A DNA stretch of 64,000 bases from Methanocaldococcus bathoardescens (GTDB lineage Archaea > AGJL01 > Methanococci > Methanococcales > Methanocaldococcaceae): positions 496,001-560,000 of the forward strand of contig NZ_CP009149.1 of NCBI RefSeq assembly GCF_000739065.1. The letters are read 5' to 3'. The position numbers and the translations under genes were made by a program. How positions within the stretch are numbered: position 1 is the first letter of the stretch; every line of letters begins with the position of its first letter. Positions 19,060-28,718 of the stretch are shown here, piece by piece. The notes beneath the pieces were generated by a model. The model worked only from the letters and a program-made list of their open reading frames with translations. It was not told the origin of the DNA and did not search any database.

Positions 19060-19106
19060 TCCCTCTATATAGGGAAATAATTATAAAATCTTTCCCTACA
19101 AAGAGT
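19060..19106 (+). promoter_or_regulatory. Promoter, first copy of a duplicated segment
   Basis: AGGGAAATAATTATAAAAT (19071-19089) is a BRE/TATA sequence about 25 bases before the ATPase start. The same 19 bases recur exactly at 20487-20505, with further similarity on both sides (CCTACAAAGA), upstream of the next gene. Confidence 0.7.
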
Positions 19107-19112
19107 GAAAGC

Positions 19113-20381
19113 ATGGATGAAAGGGAAATAATTAAAGCAATCATTAAGGAGTATCAACAAAAAGAGATGCATTTAATTCCAAGAGATGTAAAGTTACCAA
19201 AAACTAATAAAGCATTAGTTATTATAGGAATTAGAAGGTCTGGAAAAACATCTTTACTTTTTGATGTGTTTAAAAAAACAAATAATGATATATTTTTCCC
19301 ATTGGATGATGATAGGGTCTTTCCGCCAACAATAAAGACACTTCAAGAGATTGTAAAAGTTGGTAAGGAAATTTATCCCAATAAAAGAATAACATTCTTT
19401 TTTGATGAAATACAGGAGGTTGAAAACTGGGAGGTTGTTATAAAGAGATTGACTGAAAGAGAAGGGCATAAGGTTTATTTAACTGGTTCATCCTCTAAGT
19501 TGTTATCAAAGGAGATTGCTACACAGTTAAGAGGTAGATGTTTGAGTGTAGAGCTATTTCCATTATCATTTAAAGAGTATCTAAGATTTAAAGGATTTGA
19601 GTTTGATGATATTTTAACTGAGCAAGATAAAGCTTTAATTTTAAGATATTTGGATGATTATCTAACTTATGGTGGATTTCCAGAGGTTGTTATGGAGGAA
19701 GAGAATAGGGAAGAAATTTTGAGGGAATATTTAAGAACAATCATATTTAGAGATGTTGTTGAAAGATATGGCATAAAAAATATCCAAATTTTAAAGCTAT
19801 TTGTTAAATTTTTGATAAATGCTCATACTAAAAAAATCTCTATAAACAAGTTGGTTAATTACTTTAAATCAATGGGGATAAAAGTTAGCAAAAACACTTT
19901 ATATGAGTATTTAAGCTATCTAAATGATTGTTACTTTATCTTTCCACTAAAAAAATTCTCATATAGCTTAAGGGAAATAAGTCAGAGCATGTCAAAGATT
20001 TATGTTATCGATAATGGATTTATTAGGATTTTCGATATAAAGCATTCAGCTGATAAAGGGAAGTATTTAGAAAATGCTGTTTTTGTTGAGTTGAGGAGGA
20101 GGGGCTTTATTGAGAACGAAAACCTATTTTATTATGAAGATAGTGACGGAGAGGTCGATTTTTTAATTAAAGAGAATGAAGAGATAAAATGCCTAATAAA
20201 TGTTTGCTATGACTTAAACTTTGATAATTATGATAGAGAGGTTAAAAAATTTGTTAAAATTGGGAAAAAGCTAAAATGCAGTAATTTAATGCTAATAACT
20301 TTTGATTGTGAGGATATTATTGAAGAGAATGGTTTTAAAATTAAGGTAATTCCATTCTGGAAATGGAGTTTATTTAAATAG
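19113..20381 (+). CDS. Archaeal AAA ATPase with DUF4143-type C-terminus
   Basis: 422 residues, of the ATPase family that is expanded in Methanocaldococcus. Walker A GIRRSGKTSLLF near residue 40, Walker B FFFDEIQEVENW, arginine-rich TGSSSKLLSKEIATQLRGR, a winged-helix-like middle, and a C-terminal part with SDGEVDFLIKEN that recalls a PD-(D/E)XK nuclease, although the usual Lys position reads CLINVC. Function unknown. The TAG stop is made by the first bases of the element at 20379. The gene is flanked by two copies of the same promoter segment. Confidence 0.85.
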   Translation: MDEREIIKAIIKEYQQKEMHLIPRDVKLPKTNKALVIIGIRRSGKTSLLFDVFKKTNNDIFFPLDDDRVFPPTIKTLQEIVKVGKEIYPNKRITFFFDEIQEVENWEVVIKRLTEREGHKVYLTGSSSKLLSKEIATQLRGRCLSVELFPLSFKEYLRFKGFEFDDILTEQDKALILRYLDDYLTYGGFPEVVMEEENREEILREYLRTIIFRDVVERYGIKNIQILKLFVKFLINAHTKKISINKLVNYFKSMGIKVSKNTLYEYLSYLNDCYFIFPLKKFSYSLREISQSMSKIYVIDNGFIRIFDIKHSADKGKYLENAVFVELRRRGFIENENLFYYEDSDGEVDFLIKENEEIKCLINVCYDLNFDNYDREVKKFVKIGKKLKCSNLMLITFDCEDIIEENGFKIKVIPFWKWSLFK

Positions 20382-20469
20382 GACTTTTGCAGGAATAAAA
20401 TTTTTATTGAATGGAAATGCTTAAAGGCATCCAAATTCCTTATTAGATATATAAACTGCGAAAGTCCTA
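20379..20469. mobile_element. MITE-like inverted-repeat element, type 2 (copy a)
   Basis: 91-base TA-flanked element with ends TAGGACTTTTGCAG and CTGCGAAAGTCCTA. Its first three bases (TA plus G) form the stop codon of the ATPase gene. The interior begins GGAATAAAATTTTTA, identical to copy b at 31459. Confidence 0.85.
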
Positions 20470-20474
20470 TATCT

Positions 20475-20521
20475 TTCCTTATAGAGAGGGAAATAATTAT
20501 AAAATGTTTACCTACAAAGAA
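20475..20521 (+). promoter_or_regulatory. Promoter, second copy of a duplicated segment
   Basis: Repeats AGGGAAATAATTATAAAAT (20487-20505) and the flanking CCTACAAAGA of the segment at 19060. It serves the gene at 20541. Confidence 0.7.
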
Positions 20522-20540
20522 GGAAACTTTAAGGGAGAGT

Positions 20541-21632
20541 ATGAAAATTGGTGTCGTCATCCATGGGCCTGAAATTGTAGATAGCGGCTATGCATTAAAA
20601 ATTATTAATTTATTGAAGAAGTTTGGAAAAGTTAAGGCTAAATTAGGAGGAACTATGGGAAGAGTAGCTGTTATAGACAACAACTTACAAGATATTATAG
20701 ATATATCCGAAAAATTGATGCCATCTCAATCATTAAAAAAATTGGCAGATAATGATATCCTAATTTTAATGAACTATGGAAAATCAAAGATTACTGGACA
20801 TACGTTTGGAAAAATTGTCGTTGAGAGGGCTAACTTAAATAAACCAATAATTCAAATTGAAAGGCCTGGAGAAGAAGATGGAACAATTATTATTTGGAAT
20901 GATGACGGCTCAAAAATTGTTAAAGATGTAACTAACTATCTATCAAAAGAATTAAATTTAAAGATTGAGAGATGTATAAGTAATGGCTTAGAGGTTTGGG
21001 AAGAAAATGGAAGAGTTTTTAGAAAGGTTCATGGTGTTGATGTTGGTGAAGCAATATTAGTGAATGGTATTGTTGTTGGAAAAGCTAAAAGTAAAGAAGT
21101 TATTTTAGTTGCTGAGAATGGGGAGATAGTTGATATTATTGGAGGGGAGTTAAAAGAAGGAGGAGTTGAAAAATTAAAAAATATTGATTTAAAAAAAGCT
21201 GTAATAAAAACTGGGATTTTAAGGAGGCATCCAACAAATCCAAAAATCAAAAATAAAGAAGTTGATAAAGGTTACGTATTAATTGTTAATCATGCTGGGG
21301 AAGATGTTATAGAGATGATAAAAGATAGAGAGATTTTGGCAGTAATAACAATTGGAGACGATACTACAACAATATGCGGAGATATTTTAGCAAGATTTGG
21401 AATAAAAATTTTGGGTATTACAGATGGAGACAAGGACGATATATTAAAAAATCCAATTATATTAAAAGGTTCTGTAATATTTTTAATAAAAAATATGAGA
21501 GATGATGATGCTGGAGAAATCTTAAAGAAAAATCTAAATCTTAACAAAAAATATAGCTATCAAGAGCTTTTAGATGAAGTTAAGAAAATATTTAATGATA
21601 ACAATATTTATTATGAAGAATTTGTTTATTAA
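20541..21632 (+). CDS. DUF2117 family protein
   Basis: 363 residues, a conserved methanogen protein that I place in DUF2117. It opens with a Rossmann-like pattern (KIGVVIHGPEIVDSGYALKI) and has GGTMGRVAVID, HGVDVGEA, a segment RRHPTNPKIKNKE, and a second nucleotide-fold-like part (ILAVITIGDDTTTICGDILA, LGITDGDKDDI). No membrane segment. GGGAGAGT precedes the ATG. Function unknown; the fold suggests nucleotide or cofactor binding. Confidence 0.75.
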   Translation: MKIGVVIHGPEIVDSGYALKIINLLKKFGKVKAKLGGTMGRVAVIDNNLQDIIDISEKLMPSQSLKKLADNDILILMNYGKSKITGHTFGKIVVERANLNKPIIQIERPGEEDGTIIIWNDDGSKIVKDVTNYLSKELNLKIERCISNGLEVWEENGRVFRKVHGVDVGEAILVNGIVVGKAKSKEVILVAENGEIVDIIGGELKEGGVEKLKNIDLKKAVIKTGILRRHPTNPKIKNKEVDKGYVLIVNHAGEDVIEMIKDREILAVITIGDDTTTICGDILARFGIKILGITDGDKDDILKNPIILKGSVIFLIKNMRDDDAGEILKKNLNLNKKYSYQELLDEVKKIFNDNNIYYEEFVY

Positions 21633-21638
21633 TTTAAT

Positions 21639-22202
21639 TTAGCCAATAATTCCAGAAGTTTTTAGTGAGATTATAAGATTCACAACAGTTAATGCGATTG
21701 TTATATAGAGTAGAGTCTTAGTGGAATTTAATGAATTAATTATTGCTTCTTGAGTTTTTGATAATGATTTAACGCTATTGCTTAAATTTTCAATCTTTTT
21801 ACTATGATTTCTTATAGTATCTTCCATGATACTATGTCTATTATTCATTTTAAGTGAAGATTCTTCTAAAGAATGTTTTATATCCCTCATTTCATTTTTA
21901 ACAGTTATTATTGCATTGTATGTGTTTTCAAAAGATTCTCTCATACTTTCTGCAAAATCCAAATATTCTTTCAATTTCTTTTCTAATTCATCTAATTCTG
22001 AGATAGATACATTGATTTTTTCATTTGTTATCTTTAATCCGTAGTGTATCTCAGCAATATAGTTGTTAATCTCAGAAATTAGATTATTAAGTTTTGTTAT
22101 AATTTCATCTAATATAATTTCAGTTTTTAAAACACTTGAAGAGCTTTTATCAAGTTCTTCTATTAGTTTATTTATCCAATCTGTCTGTTTATCGTTTTTC
22201 AT
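21639..22202 (-). CDS. Coiled-coil protein with C-terminal membrane anchor
   Basis: 187 residues from the ATG after GGGTGATTGAA. A long coiled coil (about residues 10-155) with heptads such as [18 protein letters not shown], then one hydrophobic segment ([17 protein letters not shown]) and a short tail. This is the architecture of a tail-anchored cytoplasmic coiled coil; methyl-accepting or partition-like roles are possible but there is no family match. Convergent with the DUF2117 gene. Confidence 0.7.
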   Translation of the reverse strand: MKNDKQTDWINKLIEELDKSSSSVLKTEIILDEIITKLNNLISEINNYIAEIHYGLKITNEKINVSISELDELEKKLKEYLDFAESMRESFENTYNAIITVKNEMRDIKHSLEESSLKMNNRHSIMEDTIRNHSKKIENLSNSVKSLSKTQEAIINSLNSTKTLLYITIALTVVNLIISLKTSGIIG

Positions 22203-22356
22203 TTCAATCACCCAAAAATGACCAAACAAAACCCCACACCACTAAATTTTAAGATAACAATAAATATTAATAATAATTTATAACTATAACATAATAAATT
22301 AATATAAATTAATTAAACGCTAACTTATTTAAAGTTTATTAAAATTTCCATCAAAA

Positions 22357-22983
22357 TCATAACTCTTCACTAATTTTTGAAATAGGAATAACTCCCTCTC
22401 TAATTGGTATTATTTTATCATCCTCTATTTTAATAATTGTAGAAGGTTTTGAATATTTGCATTTGCCTATATCAATAACATAATCTATTTTTTTTAACAC
22501 TTCCTCATCTATCTCATCTACAGCAGTAGGGCTTTCTTTTCCGGAGATATTTGCTGAAGTGGTTGTTAAAGGAACTATAGATAGCTCTCTAATAACAGGC
22601 TCATCTGGTATTCTTATGCCAATATAATCTTTAGCTACAATATCTGGAATTAATGGTTTTTTCTTTAAAATTATCGTTAAAGGACCTGGAAGAAATTTAT
22701 CAATAATTTTTTTAGCTAAATCATTCACATAGGCATATTTTTCAATCTCTTTCTTATCTTTAACACATATTGATAAAGGCTTATTGAAATCTCTCTTTTT
22801 TATTTGATAAACTTTTTTTACAGCTTTTTCATCTAAGGCGTTTGCTGAAATACCATACAATGTATCAGTCCCACAGATAATGATTTTTCCATTTAGCAAC
22901 TCTTCCTTTAAAAAATTTAATATTTCTGTTCTTTCTTTTTCATCAAGTTCATATATTTTTATTATTTTATTTTTTAGCTCCAT
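22357..22983 (-). CDS. Threonylcarbamoyl-AMP synthase (TsaC/Sua5/YrdC family)
   Basis: Makes threonylcarbamoyl-AMP for the t6A37 modification of ANN-decoding tRNAs. 208 residues, YrdC domain only: GKIIICGTDTLYGISANAL, KVYQIKKRDFNKPLSI, FLPGPLTIILKKK and TTTSANISGKESPT are the family core. The Sua5 C-terminal extension is absent. The ATG at 22983 follows GGGAGAAC. The ferredoxin gene ends 10 bases upstream on the same strand. Confidence 0.93.
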   Translation of the reverse strand: MELKNKIIKIYELDEKERTEILNFLKEELLNGKIIICGTDTLYGISANALDEKAVKKVYQIKKRDFNKPLSICVKDKKEIEKYAYVNDLAKKIIDKFLPGPLTIILKKKPLIPDIVAKDYIGIRIPDEPVIRELSIVPLTTTSANISGKESPTAVDEIDEEVLKKIDYVIDIGKCKYSKPSTIIKIEDDKIIPIREGVIPISKISEEL

Positions 22984-22993
22984 AGTTCTCCCT

Positions 22994-23254
22994 TTAATCA
23001 TTATAAAGTATTATAGCACCATATCTACAAGCCTTTACACAATCCCCACACTTTGTGCAATTCTTTTCGTTTTTAACAACAATTCTGCTATTTTCAATGT
23101 CAAAAACATTATTCTTACATGCTCTATAACATGACAAACAGTTTTTGCATTTGTTGTAATCAATCTCAATTATTTTATCTAATTTCTTTCTAATATCTTT
23201 TTTAGTATCTTTTTTGCTATTTCCTTTAAATATGCTTAAAATTTTGGATAGCAT
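22994..23254 (-). CDS. Ferredoxin-like protein with two 4Fe-4S motifs
   Basis: 86 residues. About 30 basic residues at the N-terminus (KGNSKKDTKKDIRKK) precede two cluster motifs: CKNCLSCYRACKN and CTKCGDCVKACRY, giving the CxxCxxCxxxC pattern twice. Small soluble electron carrier. GGTGAGATAA precedes the ATG. The partner is unknown. Confidence 0.9.
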   Translation of the reverse strand: MLSKILSIFKGNSKKDTKKDIRKKLDKIIEIDYNKCKNCLSCYRACKNNVFDIENSRIVVKNEKNCTKCGDCVKACRYGAIILYND

Positions 23255-23285
23255 TTTATCTCACCAAAATATATAATTAAAGATA

Positions 23286-24044
23286 TTATCCGATAACAGC
23301 ATGTTTTAAAGCATCTTTACAAATACATTTTCTCTCTCCAAAATCGTAATTTATGAACTCTTCAACAACCTTTAAAATTTTATCCTCCATCTCTTTTATT
23401 GCTTCTAAAACTTCATCAACGGTTAAAATATTTTTTGATATTCCACATGCATAGTTTGTTATATTGCATAGAGATACATAGCACATTTCCAATTCTCTCG
23501 CTAAAACAACTTCAGGATAACCTGTCATACCAACAACATCTCCCCAGTTTTTATATATTTCAATCTCTTTCTTTGTTTCAAATCTCGGTCCTTCAGTGCA
23601 GACATAAACTCCTTCTCCATAAGAGAAGTTATTTTTATCTAATATAGATTTTAAGACATTTCTCAAATCTGGACAATATGGCTCTGTCATGTCAATATGA
23701 ACAACCTTTCCCTCATCGTAAAAAGTTTCCTCTCTCTTTTTTGTAAATTCAATAAAATCATTTGGAATGAAAAACATTCCAGGCTTTAAGTTTTCTTTTA
23801 ATGAACCAACTGAATTTATAGCTAATATTCTCTCAACACCTAATTTTTTTAAAGCATAGATATTGGCTCTATAATTTATTTTATGTGGTGGGATATTATG
23901 CTTTACTCCATGCCTAAATAACAAAACTACTTCATTTTCTTTATCAATCATAACCTTAGCTTTTCCATATTTTGTATCAATAACTTCCTCTTTATCTCCT
24001 TTTAATATTCCCGCAATCCCTGTTCCTCCTATTATACCAATCAC
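23286..24044 (-). CDS. S-methyl-5'-thioinosine (MTA/MTI) phosphorylase
   Basis: Purine nucleoside phosphorylase of the MTAP family. 252 residues; GTG start with GGTGATAAT. Motifs: IGIIGGTGIAG, LFRHGVKHNIPPHKINYRAN, YVCTEGPRFETKKEI and VGMTGYPEVVLARE. The last has Gly-Tyr where human MTAP has Thr; the M. jannaschii homologue is, as I recall, specific for methylthioinosine and acts after deamination of methylthioadenosine. A type 1 element lies 40 bases upstream of the start, in the promoter region. Confidence 0.9.
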   Translation of the reverse strand: MIGIIGGTGIAGILKGDKEEVIDTKYGKAKVMIDKENEVVLLFRHGVKHNIPPHKINYRANIYALKKLGVERILAINSVGSLKENLKPGMFFIPNDFIEFTKKREETFYDEGKVVHIDMTEPYCPDLRNVLKSILDKNNFSYGEGVYVCTEGPRFETKKEIEIYKNWGDVVGMTGYPEVVLARELEMCYVSLCNITNYACGISKNILTVDEVLEAIKEMEDKILKVVEEFINYDFGERKCICKDALKHAVIG

Positions 24045-24083
24045 ATTATCACCAAGATATAGGATGTTAAAAATAACAAACTA

Positions 24084-24273
24084 TAGTTTTTTGCAAAACT
24101 TATTAAAATTAAAAAGGCATATTTGAAGCTTTTCATGTATGAAGAGCTTCATACCTTCCTCACTAATTCCAAGATATTTTAACAACCATAGGGCTTCGCC
24201 CTATTGGTATACCCAGTAATTTTTTGATGAAACTTTTTCTAAAAGTTTCTTTCAAGACATTTTGCAAAAAACT
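24084..24273. mobile_element. MITE-like inverted-repeat element, type 1 (copy c)
   Basis: 190-base TA-flanked copy with the same ends as 4493. It shares the ATAGGG-CTTCG-CCCTAT hairpin and surrounding sequence with copy a, but lacks the two GTTA-loop hairpins found there, and its first hairpin differs. Fills most of the 347-base gap between the MTIP phosphorylase and glnK genes; the rest is A+T-rich with T runs. Confidence 0.85.
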
Positions 24274-24391
24274 ATAAAATAAGTTCATTAAATAGCTTAA
24301 AATAATTTTCTATTCTAAAAATCTACAAAAAATTTTTATTAAAAACTTTAAAAAAGGCATTTTTAAATGAAATTAATTTATTGAAATTAAT

Positions 24392-24787
<396 letters not shown>

Positions 24788-24813
24788 CTAATTATTTTTA
24801 TTTTTATCTAAAA

Positions 24814-24907
24814 GGAAGTAAGAAACCTTATTCCTTAGTAAATTATATATTTCACCATTTCTATTAGAGGAATTAGGAAGATGGGTAGTAGGCAAGATAA
24901 TTCCTAC
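24814..24907. promoter_or_regulatory. glnK-amt divergent control region
   Basis: TATA-like AAATTATATATTT (about 24839-24852) serves amt. Downstream, GTAGG-N10-CCTAC (24888-24907) is an inverted repeat near the expected transcription start, and GGAA/TTCC half-sites lie at 24814-24817 and 24831-24834. They resemble NrpR half-sites, but the spacing (13) is not the canonical 6. Candidate nitrogen operator; unproven. Confidence 0.4.
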
Positions 24908-24927
24908 AAAATTTGTGAGGTGGAATA

Positions 24928-26079
24928 ATGGAAGGTGTTGATGTATTCTTCTTCTTATGGGCTGCATCGTTAATATTTTTCATGAAGGCAGGGTTCATTG
25001 CGTTAGAGATTGGACAGTTTAGAGCTAAAAACGTTGCATATCATTGTGTTTTGAAATTGTTGGATTTGGCTGCAGTGTTTATTGGTTATTTGTTTATTGG
25101 TTATGGAATTGCTTATGGTTTAGAAAATATAATGCCTTTAATAACAGGAACTTTTGATGCTGATTTAGGAGCATGGTTTATGAAGATGGTTATGTTTGCT
25201 GCTGCTGCTGTAACAATTATAACTGGTGGTGTTGCTGAGAGAATAAAAATCCTTCCTTACTTTATAGGGGCTTTAATTGTTGGAGGTATTTTGTATCCAA
25301 TTGTTGAACACTTGGTTTGGGGCGGAGGTTTTGCAAACTTAGGAATAAACTTCCACGACTATGCAGGAAGTGGTGCTGTCCATTTATTTGGAGGATTGGT
25401 AGGTTTAATGGCAGCTTATGTTTTAGGTCCAAGAATTGATAAATATGTTAATGGAAAACCACAGGCAATTCCAGGACATAACATTCCAATAGCTGTTTTA
25501 GGGGCATTTATTTTAGCATTTGGATGGTATGGATTCAACATTGGTAGTGCCGCAAGTATAGCAAACGGTGTTGAGTTAGCAAGTGTAGCTTTAGCAACAA
25601 CAATGGCTTTAGCTGGAGGTATTATAGGAGGGTCTTTAAGCTCAAGAAACGACCCTCTCTACACAGCTAACGGTATGTGTGCTGGTTTAGTAGCTGTTTG
25701 TAGTGGAGTTGATTTATTCACACCAATTGGGGCATTTATAGTTGGTTTGTTGGCTGGAATTCAGCAACCATTCACATATAAGTTTATTGAAGAGAAGTTA
25801 AAGATTGACGATGTTTGTGCTATAGGTCCAGTCCATGCTATGAGTGGTTTAATTGGTGTTATATGTGCTGGAATTCCATTCTTATTGAAAAATGGGGCTG
25901 AAGTTTCATTTATTGGACAGGTAATTGGAGCTATTGTTATAGCATTAGTTGCAATTGTCGGAGGGTTAATTATTTATAAGGGATTAGATTTAACAATTGG
26001 TCTAAGAGTCAGCAAAGAAGAAGAAAAAATTGGTTTAGACACTGCAATATTGCAAACAACTGCATATTCAGAAGAATAA
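24928..26079 (+). CDS. amt: Ammonium transporter
   Basis: 383 residues, eleven predicted membrane helices. Conduction-pathway motifs: the twin-His segments HDYAGSGAVHLFGG (first His region) and GPVHAMSGLIGVI (second), plus FGWYGFNIGSA and an N-terminal FFLWAASLIFFMKAGFIALE. AGGTGGAATA precedes the ATG. Control by GlnK, encoded divergently, is expected. Confidence 0.95.
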   Translation: MEGVDVFFFLWAASLIFFMKAGFIALEIGQFRAKNVAYHCVLKLLDLAAVFIGYLFIGYGIAYGLENIMPLITGTFDADLGAWFMKMVMFAAAAVTIITGGVAERIKILPYFIGALIVGGILYPIVEHLVWGGGFANLGINFHDYAGSGAVHLFGGLVGLMAAYVLGPRIDKYVNGKPQAIPGHNIPIAVLGAFILAFGWYGFNIGSAASIANGVELASVALATTMALAGGIIGGSLSSRNDPLYTANGMCAGLVAVCSGVDLFTPIGAFIVGLLAGIQQPFTYKFIEEKLKIDDVCAIGPVHAMSGLIGVICAGIPFLLKNGAEVSFIGQVIGAIVIALVAIVGGLIIYKGLDLTIGLRVSKEEEKIGLDTAILQTTAYSEE

Positions 26080-26156
26080 ATTCTTAAAATTCTTATTATT
26101 TCTTATTATTTTATCCATTCTGATATTAATTTTTTTAATTGCTAACCGATTTCCTT

Positions 26157-26176
26157 CGATAAAATATTTATATGAT
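26157..26176 (+). promoter_or_regulatory. BRE/TATA promoter of the Na+/H+ antiporter gene
   Basis: CGATAAAATATTTATATGA about 70 bases before the start is a typical A-rich BRE followed by a TATA box. Confidence 0.55.
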
Positions 26177-26241
26177 TTTTAGATTTTAGATATTCAGCCA
26201 AAATAACAATTTAAATAATAATACTTTATATTTGTGAGAAC

Positions 26242-27531
26242 ATGGAGCTTATGATAGCTATTGGTTATCTTGGGTTAGCTTTAGTCCTTGGTTCTTTAGT
26301 AGCAAAAATTGCAGAAAAGTTAAAAATTCCAGATATACCGTTATTATTGTTGTTGGGTTTAATTGTAGGTCCTTTTTTACAAATAATACCATCAGAATCA
26401 GCTATGAAAATTTTTGAATATGCGGGGCCTATAGGGTTGATATTTATTTTATTAGGTGGAGCATTTACGATGAGAATTTCATTACTTAGAAGAGTTATAA
26501 AGACAGTTATAAGATTGGATACAATAACGTTTTTAGTTGCATTATTTGTTTCGGGGCTTATTTTTAATATGGTTTTAAACCTCCCTTATACCTCTCCTGT
26601 TGGATATTTATTTGGAGCTATAACATCTGCAACAGACCCAGCAACATTAATTCCAGTATTTTCGAGGGTTAGAACAAATCCTGAAGTTGCTATAACGTTA
26701 GAGGCAGAGAGTATTTTCAACGACCCATTGGGTATTGTATCCACAAGTGTTGTTTTAGGATTAATTGGTTTATCATCCTCAACAAATCCAGCGATTGATT
26801 TAGTTGTGCTTGCTGGAGGAGCTATTTTTATTGGAATATTATTAGCTAAGATATATGAAAAAATAGTTATACATTGTGAGTTTCATGAGTATGTTGCCCC
26901 ATTAGTTATTGGAGGGGCAATGCTTATTTTATACGTTGGAGATGACTTACTGCCAAGTATTTTTGGCTATGGATTTAGTGGATACATGGCTATTGCTATA
27001 ATGGCTTTATGTTTGGGAGATGCACTATTTAAAATGGCTGAAAAACATGAGGATTATGAGTATGTTGTTAGATTCTGTGATGATTTATCTTTATTAGCAA
27101 GAATATTCATCTTCGTGTTTTTAGGAGCATGTATAAAGTTGAGTATGTTGGAGAGTTATTTCATTCCGGGCTTGTTGGTAGCTCTCGGCTCTATATTCTT
27201 AGCAAGACCTCTCGGTGTTTTTATTGGGTTAGCTGGTTCAAAACATTCATTTAAAGAAAAATTATATTTTGCTTTAGAAGGGCCAAGAGGGGTTGTTCCA
27301 GCTGCTTTAGCTGTTACTGTTGGTATAGAGATTTTAAAGAATGCTGATAAGATTCCATCATCAATAACAAAGTATATCTCACCAACAGACATTGCAGGAA
27401 CAATAATTATTGGAACATTTATGACTATATTGTTGAGTGTTATCTTAGAAGCTTCATGGGCGAGGGTTTTAGCATTAAAATTGTTAGGAGAGTATAAACC
27501 AAAATACAAAGAGGAGATACATCATCATTAA
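26242..27531 (+). CDS. Na+/H+ antiporter, CPA1 (NhaP) family
   Basis: 429 residues with about 13 membrane helices. Ion-site motifs: TSATDPATLIP (helix 5 Asp) and AESIFNDPLGIV (helix 6 Asp), plus the conserved GPRGVVPAALA near the C-terminus. Nearly identical to MjNhaP1 as I recall it, the structurally studied electroneutral antiporter that keeps cytoplasmic pH and sodium in balance. Ends with a basic and His-rich tail. GTGAGAAC precedes the ATG. Confidence 0.95.
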   Translation: MELMIAIGYLGLALVLGSLVAKIAEKLKIPDIPLLLLLGLIVGPFLQIIPSESAMKIFEYAGPIGLIFILLGGAFTMRISLLRRVIKTVIRLDTITFLVALFVSGLIFNMVLNLPYTSPVGYLFGAITSATDPATLIPVFSRVRTNPEVAITLEAESIFNDPLGIVSTSVVLGLIGLSSSTNPAIDLVVLAGGAIFIGILLAKIYEKIVIHCEFHEYVAPLVIGGAMLILYVGDDLLPSIFGYGFSGYMAIAIMALCLGDALFKMAEKHEDYEYVVRFCDDLSLLARIFIFVFLGACIKLSMLESYFIPGLLVALGSIFLARPLGVFIGLAGSKHSFKEKLYFALEGPRGVVPAALAVTVGIEILKNADKIPSSITKYISPTDIAGTIIIGTFMTILLSVILEASWARVLALKLLGEYKPKYKEEIHHH

Positions 27532-27563
27532 TTAAAATTTAATTATTTTTGTTGGTGAAATTA

Positions 27564-27962
27564 ATGATTATTGAAGGTAAAGTAGTTTCTGGACTTGGAG
27601 AGGGAGGATATTTCTTATCTCTTCCACCTTACAAAGAGGCATTTAAAAATATTCTTGGCTTTGAACCTTATGAAGGGACGTTAAATCTAAAGCTAAATAA
27701 AGAATTTAATATAAATAAATTTAAATATATTGAAACAGAGGATTTTGAATTTGAAGGTAAAAAATTCTTTGGAGTTAAGATTTTACCAATAAAGATATTA
27801 ATAAATAATAAAGAAATAAATGGGGCAGTAGTTGTGCCGAAAAAAACATATCATAGTAGTGACATTATAGAGATAATTGCTCCAATAAAACTTAGGGAGC
27901 GGTTCAATTTAAAAGATGGAGATGTCATAAAAATACTAATTAAGGGAGATAAAGATGAATAA
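27564..27962 (+). CDS. ribK: CTP-dependent riboflavin kinase
   Basis: Archaeal riboflavin kinase that uses CTP to make FMN. 132 residues from the ATG at 27564. Motifs: [30 protein letters not shown] and [19 protein letters not shown], a cradle-loop barrel fold. GGTGA lies five bases before this ATG; annotated relatives are often started at the GTG within that site (27555), which I think is the ribosome site itself. Overlaps ribB by eight bases, so the two flavin genes are coupled. Confidence 0.93.
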   Translation: MIIEGKVVSGLGEGGYFLSLPPYKEAFKNILGFEPYEGTLNLKLNKEFNINKFKYIETEDFEFEGKKFFGVKILPIKILINNKEINGAVVVPKKTYHSSDIIEIIAPIKLRERFNLKDGDVIKILIKGDKDE

Positions 27963-28638
27963 TGTAGAAAAAGCTATAGAAGCATTAAAAAGGGGAGAAA
28001 TTATCTTAGTTTATGACTCAGATGATAGAGAAGGAGAGACCGATATGGTTGTTGCTTCTCAATTTATAACACCAGAGCACATAAGAAGAATGAGAAAGGA
28101 TGCTGGAGGGCTAATTTGTACAGCTTTACATCCAGACATTTGTAATAAATTGGGTATTCCATTTATGGTTGATATATTAGAATTTGCATCTCAAAAATTT
28201 AAAGTTCTGAAAGAGCTTTACCCAAATGACATTCCTTACGATGAAAAATCATCATTTTCAATTACAATAAACCATAGAAAGACATTTACAGGAATTACTG
28301 ATAAAGATAGGGCATTTACAATAAAAAAATTAGCTGAATTAGTTAAAGAAGAGAGATTTAATGATTTTGGAAAGGAATTTAGAAGTCCAGGGCATGTAAC
28401 TTTATTAAGAGCTACTGAAGGGCTGGTTAAAAATAGACAAGGGCACACTGAAATGACTGTAGCTTTAGCAGAGATTGCTAATTTAGTGCCTATTACAACA
28501 ATATGTGAAATGATGGGTGATAATGGGGAGGCGATGAGCAAAAATGAAACAAGAAAATATGCTGAGAAGCATAACTTAGTTTATCTAAGTGGAGAGGAGA
28601 TAATTAATTACTACTTAGAAAAATATCTAAAAGAATAA
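27955..28638 (+). CDS. ribB: 3,4-dihydroxy-2-butanone 4-phosphate synthase
   Basis: Converts ribulose 5-phosphate to the four-carbon unit of riboflavin. 227 residues; motifs [17 protein letters not shown] (metal and substrate acids), [19 protein letters not shown], and [20 protein letters not shown], followed by [13 protein letters not shown]. Starts inside the end of ribK. No GTP cyclohydrolase II domain, as usual in archaea. Confidence 0.95.
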   Translation: MNNVEKAIEALKRGEIILVYDSDDREGETDMVVASQFITPEHIRRMRKDAGGLICTALHPDICNKLGIPFMVDILEFASQKFKVLKELYPNDIPYDEKSSFSITINHRKTFTGITDKDRAFTIKKLAELVKEERFNDFGKEFRSPGHVTLLRATEGLVKNRQGHTEMTVALAEIANLVPITTICEMMGDNGEAMSKNETRKYAEKHNLVYLSGEEIINYYLEKYLKE

Positions 28639-28718
28639 AAATTCTGGAGAACCAATTATTTTATTTTTTCTTAATTTTTGATTTTTTGTGATTTTTAACA
28701 TTTTTAATGGGAGATATA

